64,000 nt of DNA from Quillaja saponaria (Eukaryota > Streptophyta > Magnoliopsida > Fabales > Quillajaceae): positions 558,001-622,000 of the forward strand of contig CM055606.1 of NCBI GenBank assembly GCA_029379385.1, read 5' to 3'. Below the pieces are notes generated by a model. It did no database searches and was not told where the DNA came from. It saw only the letters and a list, made by a program, of their open reading frames with translations. The position numbers were made by a program, and so were the translations under genes. Shown here one piece after another: positions 36,122 to 48,900 of this stretch. Every line of letters starts with the position of its first letter. Position 1 is the stretch's first letter.

Positions 36122-38338
36122 CTTTTGACAGAGAATGCTCTTGCCTTACGCATGTAAGTTACCTGCTCCTTGCTGAGGGGTTACTGGCGATCTAGCTCCA
36201 GCCACAACCATTTAAGGAGAACATGTATCCTTGTCTGATTTTGTTTTTCTCCTGGTATGTGCTGAATTAGATTATCACAAACTGGGGCAACGACTAATCA
36301 TTTAATAAATTCATAGTCATCGTGATCGAGATTTTTTCGGACTATTTCTATATTTTGCTTCTCAATTGCTTTGATACAGCTTATGTGGTATTGGTCCATA
36401 AATTTTTCGAATAAATCAAGTGTTATTGTCATATTTTTTAGTATTTGTTTTCTCATAGGGTCTGTGACTACAGTAGCTAAGGTTCCCTGCATGCTTTAGT
36501 ATTGTTTAAATAATTCTATACAACATAAGTGCATGTTTTATTTTCTCTAACTCCAAGGTCCTCAACCTTATTTATATAATAATGACCGAAACAAAATGAA
36601 ACCTCATTTGTTAACAATGGGAAGGCAAGAAAGTGAGGAGAGGTGATGAAGGAGACACTTTTAGTCATCCCACTAACAAGCCTCCCCATATAAAGTATTA
36701 AGAATGTTGAAATTTACAATTTATAATGTTTTAAGTTGAAAGAATTAACAACCTAGCTTTCCCTTTCACTTATACAATTGTTTTAGATAATGGCAGACAA
36801 AGAAAGTCTAAAGGAGGGTGGTTATGGAGAGAGATTCTTGTATAATGACACTTACAGAGTAAATTACATTCCCTAAGTTAATAGTGAAATAAAATAATTT
36901 AGATAAAATATTATAAGCCATGTTTGTATTACTCAAGTACAAAAAAGTCTTATTTTTCACTTTTCAAATGGGTCATAATATTTACCTTTTTATACCATTC
37001 TTAATATTTTTTTTATTTGCTTAATAATAGCTTCAAATTATTTTTTCTAATTATCTCTAATAAAAAAAATTATCAAAGAAAATTAAAATTAATTAGTGAT
37101 ATTCTAAAAACAACTCATGTTATAATTTTATGAGACAAATAAGTCTAAATTTTAGTATTTTCTCTTCAAATAAATAGACTTTAAATTGGAAAATATTTTT
37201 ACCACTTTAACCAGTTAAAAAATAAATAAATTTATGATATATTAATTAATGAAAAAAATAAAAACTTATAGTAATAATAAAATGTTATTATTCTTCCTTT
37301 TCATACTTTTAACCAATAAACAAAAAAAAATTATTTTCTTAAAAGTGTTTGATTTATCTTTTAAATTCAGATAAATTTAAATTTTTTTAAGTTTATATAT
37401 ATATATATATATATATTTCTTTCTTTCTTTCTTTTTATTTTATTAATAAATAATTTGAGGTTGTTGTAAAGAAAATAAATTAAAAAAAATATAAGATAGT
37501 ATAAAAAATAAATATTATGACTCATTTGAATAAAAATAAAAATAAAAATAAAAAGACATTTTGATACTTTGAATCTATAATATGACTTTCTAGTATTTTA
37601 CCAAATTATTTTGTAAAATCATTAGCTTTTCCATCCATCTAATGAAGGGCAATCCCAATTTCTCCAAACTTAAGATTTTAGTATTCTTCTATCAAACCTC
37701 AAGTGTAATTTGCTCTAACTTATATTATATCCATGCCAAAAGTAGAATAAAGCATAAGCAGAGATACAATAAATAATGCATAACTAGAGCAACAATAGGA
37801 CCATTATTGTGCCCCAAATGGTGCAAAGAAGTATTCATTCCAAATTTGCATCTTGGACATGTTTTCTTTTGTTTGCATCACCATGATATAGACTGACAGA
37901 CTAGCCTCTGAATAAGAAACATTTACACAAATTAAAGATTTATGTCCCAAGAACAAACAGTTGCGGCCAATGCAAGTGATAAATAAGACTGAATTTTCTT
38001 TCTGACCATTTTTTTGCCTTAAATTGTAGGTGGAAAATTATATTATTCCGTGAAAGGCAATGCCGATAAAAACAAAATTGTTGGTAGACAACCATAATTC
38101 CAAGAACACAAATCCACGAAAGTTTTATTCTCAAACAGTCTTATTTTATATACTTCTACTCTCTACCTACCATTAAAAAGTTCTGTCCATAGCATAGAAC
38201 AGAGGTGATCAGCATGCCTAAGTAAAGTAATTACACACTTTTAAGTAAGAAAAGTCCAGTGAACATAAAATAGAAACAGGTCAACATTCCTTGCTTTCTC
38301 CTCAGAAGGAACAGATACTTCACATTGAACTCCAAAGC
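36122..38338. other. Intergenic DNA between EB1 and HVA22
   Basis: The first few hundred bases may be the EB1 3' untranslated region. A TA microsatellite followed by a TTTC repeat lies at about 37397-37432. A 64-codon minus-strand frame at 36298-36492 has a protein-like composition, but I do not recognise it and do not call it a gene. Confidence 0.45.
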
Positions 38339-38359
38339 TCAATACCTATAGTCCTCATC

Positions 38360-40424
38360 CTAGTTGGCATAACCACCAGTTCTCCTGGATTTATCAGCCT
38401 GAAGAAAGCAGTGGAAGTAAAATAAGTACACACTATAACCTTATTACCAGATACTCCAATTCTATTCAGCAATTAAAAAATGTATACGCCTAATTTCCGG
38501 ACGAACCAAATAATGCTAATGGACATACCCTGTGGATGAGTGTCTCAAATGCTTCTGTCCCATTCTCTTGAATGTACTCTTCAGCTGCTGTTAGAATGTC
38601 ATCCTGCTTGCCGCTGAAGTCCTTTTTCCTTGGTACATACCAGATGTTAATAGTCTGAGGGTTGACAAAGAGAGGTCTCACATAATGCTCGTAAACATAG
38701 GCGGCACCACTAAAGTATGGGATGACCAACCAGCAGGTCAGGATCAGCTTTGCATATGGCCATATGGGGATCCTATCATATAAGTTTGAGAAATTCCACC
38801 AACAGTTAAAAGTGTTTTCCAAACGTATTCTCTTCACATATAAAAGCATACAGATACAACTTTATTAGTCATTAAAGTTCTCGTACTTAATATGACATCC
38901 TATGCATTCTAAAGTTTGCGCAGATTAACGTTTTCCATAATGCCTTCCATAGCATTGACCTTTTTTTAGGAACATGCATGTATGACAGGGTTCTTTTAAC
39001 ACTACCAATTATAATGGAGCAAAGAATCTACTTTTGGAATTGCACATGAAAACATATAAACCAACTTGTAATTGGTTCCACAGGCTTCTTTAACAAGCAT
39101 ATAGGTCAAACAAGATATCCAAGTATCCAACTGACTACCACTCATCAAAACTACGAGGGTCAGTTCTTGTCAATGAAGACTCCGGAAAAGGAAGACAATA
39201 GCTAATGAATTTCTACTTAAACTACTTAAAAGAAAAAATTGAAAAGTATCCAAGTATCCAGCTTATATATTCCGCAAATGCACAACCCAAATAATCAATC
39301 ATCTGTAAAGCTTGCCAACCAAAAAACTAATGTTTCTTACCATAAACAACATCATTAGCCATTAGTGTGTGAGTGTGTGCACGCACACAAGTGCATGTCA
39401 TTGAGTGACAGGCCAGGCATTTTCATTTTCTCCTTTTCTTTTTAGATAAATAAGAATACTCTTGTTAATGGTCAGCCGGATATATGTTTGATCTTCAATA
39501 GAGAAATCGAGATATAATGTAACTTTTCATATGTCTTTGATGAGGAAACAAGATACAATCCAATAAGTTATAATCTACAAGTCACTATATAGGGCCAAAA
39601 TCTGAGTATAATCTCATCCAATACAATTCTGCTTTCCATCCAACAATGAAAACCAAAATAAATATTTAGAAAATGCAGAGTGATTTACCATTCAATGACT
39701 TTCCAAAAAGTAAGTTCAACGAGAGTGATCAAGGAATACAGAACCCAATAAGTAAGCCATTGCTGATCATCCACAGGAGATTTGGTCTCAATGGCCCTAA
39801 CTGAGGCATATCTGTGAATGAACTCAAACCATATAAACCAATCTATTCTCGAACTGACACAAGCTTCATTAAGCGATAACCATTACAGGAAAGTATAGAT
39901 CAAATAAATAAATACAAAAGAGAATTTCAAAGTTGCGTAACAGCATTCAAACAATTCTACTTGTGGGTGTGCATATGAGAGAGGGAAAAGGGAGATAGCA
40001 TTCCACTTACAGAGGATAAACAAGACTAACCACAGGCCTGCAAGTTAAACCAAAAAGATCAAATTAGGAAGAAAAAAAATAGAAAAATAAAAAATAATAC
40101 CATTTGTACACATTGATCTCAGAAACAAAACCCCAAGGGAAATCAGGCAGAACAATAAATTTCAGTTAGTTCCAAAACTCTGGCAAAATGAGAAAAAAAA
40201 AATAAAAAAATTCAATCACATATCCTGTTTAAATTTCTAATAGGTTTTCCAGTATGCTAGAGATAGTACCAACTTTATTTAAGCGCAAAAAATGTAATCT
40301 AAAGCCTCTTGGTAGTTAAGGGCTTAAGGTAAATATTTGAGTGAAGGAAGGGAAACACATACCCAGCAAGAACATCGAAGTTTTTAAGAAGCACCTTGAG
40401 AAAACTTCCAGCCCCAGATCCCAT
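38360..40424 (-). CDS. HVA22: HVA22-like protein (TB2/DP1/REEP family), five exons, early stop 7 codons from the end
   Basis: HVA22/REEP proteins are ER hairpin membrane proteins that shape tubules; plant members are often induced by abscisic acid or stress. Exons on the minus strand: 40424-40363 ([21 protein letters not shown]), 40037-40011 (PVVSLVYPL), 39811-39689 ([19 protein letters not shown] and [11 protein letters not shown]), 38772-38529 ([53 protein letters not shown]) and 38398 down. Splice phases fit throughout. In the last exon [12 protein letters not shown] is followed by TAG (38362-38360), then codons for DEDYRY and a TGA (38341-38339). The TAG sits where homologues have a tyrosine codon, giving 164 instead of 171 residues. 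The lost tail is outside the membrane domain, so function may survive. Confidence 0.88.
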
Positions 40425-41313
40425 CTTTGATTTCTCAATCAGTGCGTACTCTTATCTTGTTGCTTTGTCCTGAATTTATTTGAGGCACCCCGAAAAAAGT
40501 AGGGTTTTTTTGGTTACCCAGACAAGATTTTTGTTGAAGTCTGACAGAGGAAGAGAGTGTGGCACTACGCCTGCGTGTCTTTCTTTGTAAGAATGGAAAG
40601 TACATTAGTGTGAAAAGCAGTCACAGAATAAACACACCTTAGCCACTTGGCTTGCTTGCGGCTGTTTTTGTTGCAGGACTCCTTTAGCCCTCACTACTCA
40701 GTCGGTGAATCTAGAAAATTAAGACATTGAGTAGTGGGTTGATTCGGTGACCAAACCAAATAATTTAGGTTTGCTGAATTATTTAATAATATAATTTTTT
40801 TTTAAAATAATAATTTATAAATTAAATAATATTTAAATTAAAGTGCACTGTCATGTTATAATTTTTTTTCATCTTAAAAATACTTGTTAGAAAACATTTA
40901 GAAAAAATTAAAAAATTACTCGTAAGTTCTAACATCTACCTGTTTCCAATTAATTAGATTTTCTCTACCAAAGAAGCTAAGAAAACGTTCTCAAAGAAAC
41001 TTTGCACTTAGTGTAGGAAGCAATTTTACATTCATCAAACCAGTTTCCAATTTGTAATTGGAAAAGTAAAGGCAAGATAGTTACTGGTTTAATTTGCAGA
41101 AAAATAAAGACAAAATCGAATTTTCGAGTAATTGCGAGTTAAGTAACAGTTCCCTCCCCTACTTTAGTGACAAAGTAAATCAACACTACTTTATACTTTA
41201 TGGAAAATTGTAATCACAATAATTGATCATGGAATATAGGAACTTTCTAGGAAGTTACTACTAACAGGAGGGAACTTTTGCTGGTATAGCTACAAACTTG
41301 TCAAACTAGAATT
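40425..41313. other. Spacer between HVA22 and the POPEYE-like gene
   Basis: It holds the HVA22 5' untranslated region and promoter (minus strand reads upward from 40424) and the 3' end of the bHLH gene. No coding sequence was recognised. The interior, 40770-40930, is very AT-rich. Confidence 0.5.
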
Positions 41314-43702
41314 TTACATATCACGGCCTCCTTCAACATTACTGCTAATTTGCACTTGCAATTCCTTGCATGAAGTTTGCTGCTCCCCAAGCAGCTTGGA
41401 AGGCCAAGAATCTGCTGCAGTGGGATACCGAGCATGTGGTTTACTAACATTTGAGGTAGGGTTGGACTGGAGTTCAGCAGCATTAGGTGCTGGAAAAGCT
41501 TGAATATCAGCACCTAGTGGGACAACAAAGACCGCAGGTCCCTGCGGCACTCTGAGACCATCTCCTGTAAAATTTGATGTCAATTCTGGTTGAAGTTCCA
41601 ATGGAGGAGCATTCAGGTCATGTTTTAAGTGGGCCACCCTTGCTTCTAACTCTCCATGCAGTTTCTCAATTTGAGATTCTAAAGCAGAATTTTCTTCCTT
41701 CAGCTCATTCTTCTCTACGTTCACCTGCCCAATGATTGAAACAGCTCATATGTAATATTATCAAATACAAAGATGCATTGCAGCATTAATTGTTTGACAA
41801 GTACAAAAATCAGCTTAAAGAAAGAAGCTGAAATTAGATTCTACAGCCTGTTTAAAATGATGGTGTTGTTCTGCTTTCACATTTGGGGGAAGTATAAAGT
41901 ATCTTACATAACAAGATTCAGATAACAGGGATTCATTCTCCTTTTTGAGGCATTTGATCTGAGCAAGCAAGTCCCTTAGTAGTCGAGCAGCTTCACACAA
42001 AATAGAGGCCTTTCCATTGTTCTCTTCAGTCAGTTCTGTCCCAAAAAGTCAAAAGAAAAAGATGAATGTCTTGCCAACATAACGACATAAACAGGCTGAG
42101 TCTAAGGTACATTGAAGCAAGTATGATATCAATCAAGTCCTGACAAGCTCAAAACAAAGCTAGTGGTATAAGAAGTTACCAAGAGCATTGGCCAGATCAA
42201 GAAAGAGCTCATTCAAATGCTCACGCTTCAATTTCTCCCTCTCAGCCTTATGAATCCTTTTAGGTGCTTTCCCTGGGTTCTTTTTGCTAGGACGCAGCCT
42301 GCATCAAATACAGCTATCAGAAATCGAACCCACACATCGCAGCTACTTACAGAGACGTAGCTCGTGAAAATTGAAAAGTAACCTACAAGTGGTTACTACA
42401 TCTTTCTTAGTAACAGTTTTATCAACGACAAACATACGGACAAACAACAGCATCAACAACTAATTAAAACAACTAAAAAATGGAAAGAGCACAAAATCAG
42501 TGAGATGGTAGCATTGCAGTATCAGGTTACTGAATCGCATGCTTGGTACATTTGCCAGAGGAAATAGACCTAATTAAGGTTAGTAATTAATGAGCAATAG
42601 ACAACACAAAATAAGTTGGAGGGAATCATGAACATGCTCCATAATTATATAAGCGAAGCCAATCCAGTATTTGCTGTCCCCACATACCCAATTCAGCAAA
42701 CGAAAAGAGAAAAATACAAAAGATTGCAGTAAGATGTCAAATAATAAGTAGAGTTTTTGGCGTATAACATTAAGATCATGAGAGCCATCTAACTTAATGG
42801 GGGAAAAAGAATATTATTAGTAGGCATTCAATAATCTTATTAAACTCTGCAGGATATCAAGGGTTAAATAACTAATAATCTGCCATTGCAACATGAAAGC
42901 AAATACTTAACCAGGAGTCACTGATTAGCGATGTTCTTTATTAGAGAAGGAAAGAGAAGAAAAACAAAAAAGAAGACGGTGATGATTAAGCAGTAACATT
43001 TAATTAAGAGTTAAGACCCGTATCACATTCTGCAGGCTATCATTACTGATTAAAGTAAAGATCATCTTATTTTAACTCGCTTGACAAATTTCGCAGACAT
43101 AGAAAATTGTTGTTAAACAAAGATGCCTATTTATATGAATGTCCCACATTTTTTACTATGCTCGATCAGAATTTTTAACAAGAAACAAACTAAGATTCTT
43201 CAATTAAAGGGTATCAGACTATGCCCAAACTGTTAGGATTTTTTAATGACATCTGCAAATGTCATATATTTCTTTAATCTGATCATATACCCATTTGTTG
43301 CTACTTTACTGGTCACATTCAATTGTAATTCTGATCTCCACACAAGAAAAATGTTATATGATGCAAACAGTGAATTAGAAACGACCCGAATCATTAAGAA
43401 ACTAAACATGACAGATTCACAGTCACACTGTTACCGTACATCTTATGATGAGATAGTAGCCGACAGAAAACTCATAAGATCCACAGTTTACAACTTAAAT
43501 ATAGGAACGGCATTAGCAGCCCATTTCATGCATCTCAATCATTTAGATTCAACCGTATGAATTGTGCCTCGACCAATTAGAAGTTAAAAGTCTGTATAAA
43601 TTCCTGTAAGTAACTGAACACATTGATCACTTACCTTTTTCCTGATGCCTCTTTCAACATATTGACGTTGTCAACCAATGGAGCCGGAGCCTCTGATCCC
43701 AT
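41314..43702 (-). CDS. PYE: bHLH transcription factor, POPEYE (bHLH47)-like, four exons, intact
   Basis: POPEYE is a root iron-deficiency regulator that represses iron homeostasis genes and pairs with bHLH IVc proteins such as ILR3. Exons 43702-43635, 42298-42180, 42035-41908 and 41724-41314 total 726 nt and encode 241 residues without a break, the family's usual length. The bHLH domain (about residues 34-92) includes APKRIHKAEREKLKREHLNE, LFLDLANALEL and NNGKASILCEAARLLRDLLA. A leucine-rich coiled coil follows (LKEENSALESQIEKLHGELE). DLNAPP (141-146) fits the DLNxxP type of EAR repression motif, as in POPEYE. The C-terminal SNVSKPHARYPTAADSWPSK and LLGE match the conserved POPEYE end. The start is the first ATG, with an in-frame stop just upstream. 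Related bHLH121 and bHLH11 lack this C-terminus, so the ortholog call is fairly safe. Confidence 0.9.
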
Positions 43703-45909
43703 GTTATACACAATGAACCAAATAGAGACAGTGCAGTATACCTAAACAGAATAGACCCATTTCAAACTTCTCATGAATAGAAACATACTTTCAACAGTCT
43801 GTTGTAACTTGTAACTATAGTAGAGCTAATGAGTACTAAATTTCTTAGGAGTTATTCAATTAACAAACGTCTTGTGATTCCTATGAAAATTTAGAAAGGG
43901 AAAAATTGGTAAAAAAAAATTATATATATATTTTTTTATGATACTAATGGTTACACCCAAAAGAAAACAAACTCCCCCCTTACTTCTACGGCTAGGAAAG
44001 ATTGAACCCAATCGACATACAATGCCCAATTTCCAAATTTCCATTTCCCTAACCCCATTCTTCACCAAAGTTTGTAAGCAATCATACAGGAATTAATAGA
44101 AATACAAAAATTTGACACTGACCAAAACAAAAAATAACATCATCCTATTTGCTAATTTACAAATCAGATAACAAGGAGTTACCTTCAGATCAAAGCCGAT
44201 AACCCACGATTGTAGAAAACAAGAAATTATTCTGAACTAACCTTAAAAGAAAAAAATTCATCACAAAGATTTTGATCCGAGAAATGGATTAAGTTTCGAG
44301 GAAATTAGGGCTGGAGAGAATAGAAAGAACAGAAACCTTGCAAGTTGTCACGGAAGATACAGAGAGTGTGGCGCGAGAGGACAGGACATGAGAGGGCGTG
44401 TGGTGAGCGCATGCTCTGCAGATGAGAATGTGCGATAAACAAGGACCAGTGAGCTTGCCACGCCAGTTGTTGTTGTCTTTTCTTCTACGAAACTCCGCCT
44501 TCGGTACCTATTGGCCTTTCCATGTATTGACTGCTCAACACGTCATTATGCCCCTTTGTATAATTTCTTTTGGTTCAATATATTTCATCCATCTAATATT
44601 TTAATAATGGGTCGCGCGTATTAATTAGTTAATTTTTGAATTTAGACAAAAATATTAAAAAATTTATTTCTTGCAGTCTCCTAAAACAAAGTTACGCACC
44701 TTGAACGTTCCCTTAGGATTGAGTGGTTTTTAGTAAGAGAAATTGGGTGATAGAAAATTAAATAACCAAACAAATCTTTATGATTTTTATTATTTTACTT
44801 TTGTGGATTTAAAAAGTAAATGATTCTCAAAACAATAAGAATTTCTTTTAATGATTGAGTTTAAGAATACTAAAATGACTGACATTAAAATTCTGAGTTT
44901 GAACTTAACAAAAACGTAACGCACCTATGACCTATCCTTCTTTTTGGTTAAATTTGAGACTAGAATGTTTTACTTGAGAGAGAGCAGTGAAAATGAAGAA
45001 ATAAGCGTGTGGCATCCACGGAATGACGCATCAAAAGCCAATGCTACACTCATTCAGGTAGCACACAAACGCTTCAGTTCTTTTTTTTTTTTTCCCCCGC
45101 AGCGTGCGGCAGTCACATGGTTATCTTATGTGGATATTCATGATATGTTCGATAGTGATTGGATTATTAAGTGTATTGATTGGTTCGTCGGATTAATTAT
45201 ATCATTATTTAAAAATTAAATTAGACTAAATTAAATTAAAAATTATTTAATAATTAGAATTAAGGTTAAGATTAAGGATTAGAGTTAGTAAGAATTAGTA
45301 TTAGATTAATTAAACCGAACAAATTTTTTTGTAATAATAATAAAAATTAGTGAAATATTTGAATTTTATATTAAAATATTAATAAAATAATTGTATTTTA
45401 CATTATTGTTTTCATTATTAATTATTAATATATTTGATCATTTGTTATATAAATTTTTTATTATTTAATAAAAAAATATATAATATGTATAATATTTATA
45501 ATATATAATTAAATATATTTATAACATCTCAGTTAAACTAATGACTCAAAAACTAATAAATTTTTTGAGTTGATTGCCAATCCAAATTTTTAACACTGAA
45601 AATTTTCATTTTCTCTCGAAAGAGGGTCAAATTATCATTCAAATGATAATATCATTATCCTAAAACAATAAAATTGAACGTAGGAGAAAAAATAAAGTAT
45701 TTTTTTATTTATTCTAGTAAGTATGTCTCTGCTATAACAGATTTATACCACTTTGCAAGTGCTGAAGTTTGAGGGAGAACCCAAATCACAGTCAATCACC
45801 ACCAGTAGTAGAAAATATTAGCAAGAATCCCCAAGATTTCCTCGTTCATTCAATTATACAACTAACTATGATATACTGATACGGATATATACTTATACTT
45901 GATTGAACT
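43703..45909. other. Promoter/5' region of the POPEYE-like gene, then AT-rich DNA
   Basis: Splice-like and transcript-like sequence up to about 44400 may be 5' untranslated region with an intron. From 44600 the DNA is AT-rich without recognisable coding sequence. The last part lies downstream of the 2H-like gene's stop codon (45910). Confidence 0.45.
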
Positions 45910-48900
45910 TCATGGTTTTGAGCAGCCAAGTTGGAACCTGCGGACATTCATTCTTCCATTCAATGCAAGAGCAAGCACATCATATTCTTCCACATACCAG
46001 AGCTCAGAGACCACTGCCTGAGTTCAAATTTGCAGGATATTATAAGAATCATCAGAGTTCATATAGTGCTATATAGCTAAAACAGTAGTAAAAGATATAG
46101 AATGTTAAATGTGGAAGATTAGCATGTGCGTTCCCGCTTTGTATGCTGCTCTCAGAAAGCACTTATCACATTACTAGAGTGAACGAAACTTGCATTTCAC
46201 CATACAGGGTTTGCATGACATGGAGTTCCCAAATAATGCCAAATATTACCTTCACCGTGCCTTCTAATACCAGTGCAAACAAATAGACAAACAGTAGTAG
46301 TAGCATTTAACTATTTGTTGAGAATGGTTTCAATTTTTAACTACGAAATCATTGATAGAAAATTTACTTTCTAGAAATAATTGACATAGCATGTACCTCA
46401 ATTCCACGAATTTTGTTGTTTAGGCGAGCAACTAACTCATGGAAGAACTGGAGTTCATCTGACGTTTTGTGCAGCTCCTAAAAATGATGAGAGAAAACAA
46501 AAAACAGCAATATATTAAGAAAAATGAATATGTTACTCATCCAATATACAGTTCCACAAATGTCTATCTCAGATTATTTATGCAATTTCTTAAAGCTCCC
46601 AGAAAGTCAAGGTGTTCTTGCATGAAGTAATATTTTTTTTCTCAATATCAATGATAAGTTGACAGTTATTGACAAGCATGAGTTACAATTACTACCTAGT
46701 AAAAGATCCCACAAGGTCCACAAAAATGTTCAATCTTTTGGTTGCCATTTGTGATTTTCAGAAATTGGTGATGTCATGCAGAATTTTTTGATTTACAGAA
46801 AACTTTAGAGATAATTGAGATGTACTACCAGAGATGCCGTAGGATGACCCAAAAGCCTGGCAAAAGAAGTGTAAAGAATAGCTGCATCAGACTGCGGCAA
46901 AAAACAATGGCAGGTTAACAAGTACTGCAAACGTGAGGAAATCTATTGGCAGAAATATGAATTATGATTTACATATAACAAATAAAAACAGTACACATTA
47001 TTCCATAAGGAACCAGTGACATAGTTCACAAAGATGGGTTCTGATACAAGGTGGAAGGAAAAGCCAAAAGGAGGCAAACAAATATACACTCAAATGTTGC
47101 TCGTTTATTAGCCAGATATCAAATTAGTATCAACATTGTGTGCACAATCATGGCTTCTGTCATCCATGAGTACCTAAGCTCTTATACCAATTTGATAACA
47201 GGTTACAAAGGGACCGACTCAGTTAGGATTCAGGAAAGTGGGTTAAAGATAAGCCACCATCCAAGTAACCCATGCAAGGGACCACAAAAATGAATCTGCC
47301 CTATTTTTTAGCTCTAGGGTTGATACCCTTGAGTGGTCCCTTGGCATGGGCTCCTTGGATGAGCTGCTTATCCTTAACCCAGTTATCTCAGACTTTCCTA
47401 ATTGAGTCGATCTCTTAAAAGCCAGTATCAGAACCGACCGTGAAACAGCTATGAAATCTTATACAAGACATGTATATTTTCTTTTGTAATATTAATGATT
47501 AACGGCACATGTGCTATTGTTACCATAACAGGGAATAAAAAGTGGAGGCAGAGAGAGAGGTTTGGTAAGTCAAACTGAAGAATTCCTTCGCTTGTGGACC
47601 CCTAAACATGTCAAAACTTGGGGTTGGACAACACTTTTTTTTTTCTTTCCTCTTTTTGGAGTGGCCTATTCTAACTTATGGAACTCTAGAGGACTGCTCA
47701 AACTCAAGAAGGGCCATGGCAACAGGCTCCTCTCGATAGTTTAAGAAAAATTCCAAAGAGGTTATGGAAGGAACTCATGCTTGAAAGTTGAATCTATTGA
47801 CCGAGTATTCATCAGAAAAAAATATTCATATGGTTCTTACCATTTGCTTTTCTGGTGCACGTGGAAGTGCAGTCCGCAATTTAGCACGAATTTCTATGGG
47901 ATCTGTCCCAGAGGTTACCTACACGAAAAGTATAACTTGTTAGACTCAGTGTAGTATTTTCATTAAAATGTTGCAAAAATCCAAATAAAGATATTTCAAT
48001 AAAACAATTCTGTCTAGTTTTGATACAACAATCGACACGTGAATAGAATGTCTCTTTGTATATCCCAATAAATATAATCCAATAAATGTAACAATAATCA
48101 TCATTCAGTTATCAGTTGCAGAAAAGGAAGGCTGTACAAATGATATCAAATTATCAACAAAAGTTAAAGAGTTCAAAATTCTGAATTATATACAAAACTT
48201 CCTTGAAAGAGATGAAAATCTTTTCCAAGGAGAGAACAAGAATGCCAAAGTTATGCCTGCCTCAAAATCAAATTACACTTTTGAAGGTTAAAAAAAATTA
48301 AAAAGCATAAACACTATAACTAAGGGAAAAACACAGTCAACTCCTCCTAAGTTTTTTCTGGTCTCTTCTATTCTTAATCTGACCTCAACCACACTCAGCT
48401 TCAATTTATCTTGGTGATGACAACTATAGATGGACGGAAGATTTTGAAGAAATATGCACCATTTTTCTTTGTTTGTTGTGCATGTGATATGTATGAACCT
48501 ATGCCAGTAAATATACTGTGGAGGGAGGGGAGTGATGCTCTAATTCATGTAATGCTCACATGCTGGAATAGTGAACAGTTAATTGTCATGGTTGAAATCG
48601 GACGTTGTGTCTCCTTATACACATAATCAAGTAAGGAAAAGCAAATGAGAGTGTGTCTTTTAGGAAGTAACCTGCCAGCACCCAAGAAGCACACCAGTTG
48701 AAGTCAAAAGAACCCTATCTAAAACAATTCTCAAAGGACAGAGACTCCCTGCCACAGCTTGAACAGCATGTGCTTCAGCTTCAATCTGGAACCAAATCAT
48801 GTTTGAGAGTTAATCAATAAACTAACAAGACAAATAAGGAGACACATGAAAAGGATCCAAAATGGAGTTTACCTCTTCTTTGGTGGCAGGTACAGGTTCA

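Noticed and set aside
36298..36492. 64-codon minus-strand frame with a protein-like composition (MTITLDLFEKFMDQY)
   Set aside because: No family recognised, no splice partners found, short; kept as an unassigned curiosity rather than a gene.
43246..43560. 104-codon plus-strand frame
   Set aside because: Lies inside the first intron of the POPEYE-like gene on the opposite strand; no family resemblance.
47051..47293. 80-codon plus-strand frame
   Set aside because: Falls in an intron of the 2H-like gene and overlaps the inverted LTR-like arm; no domain.
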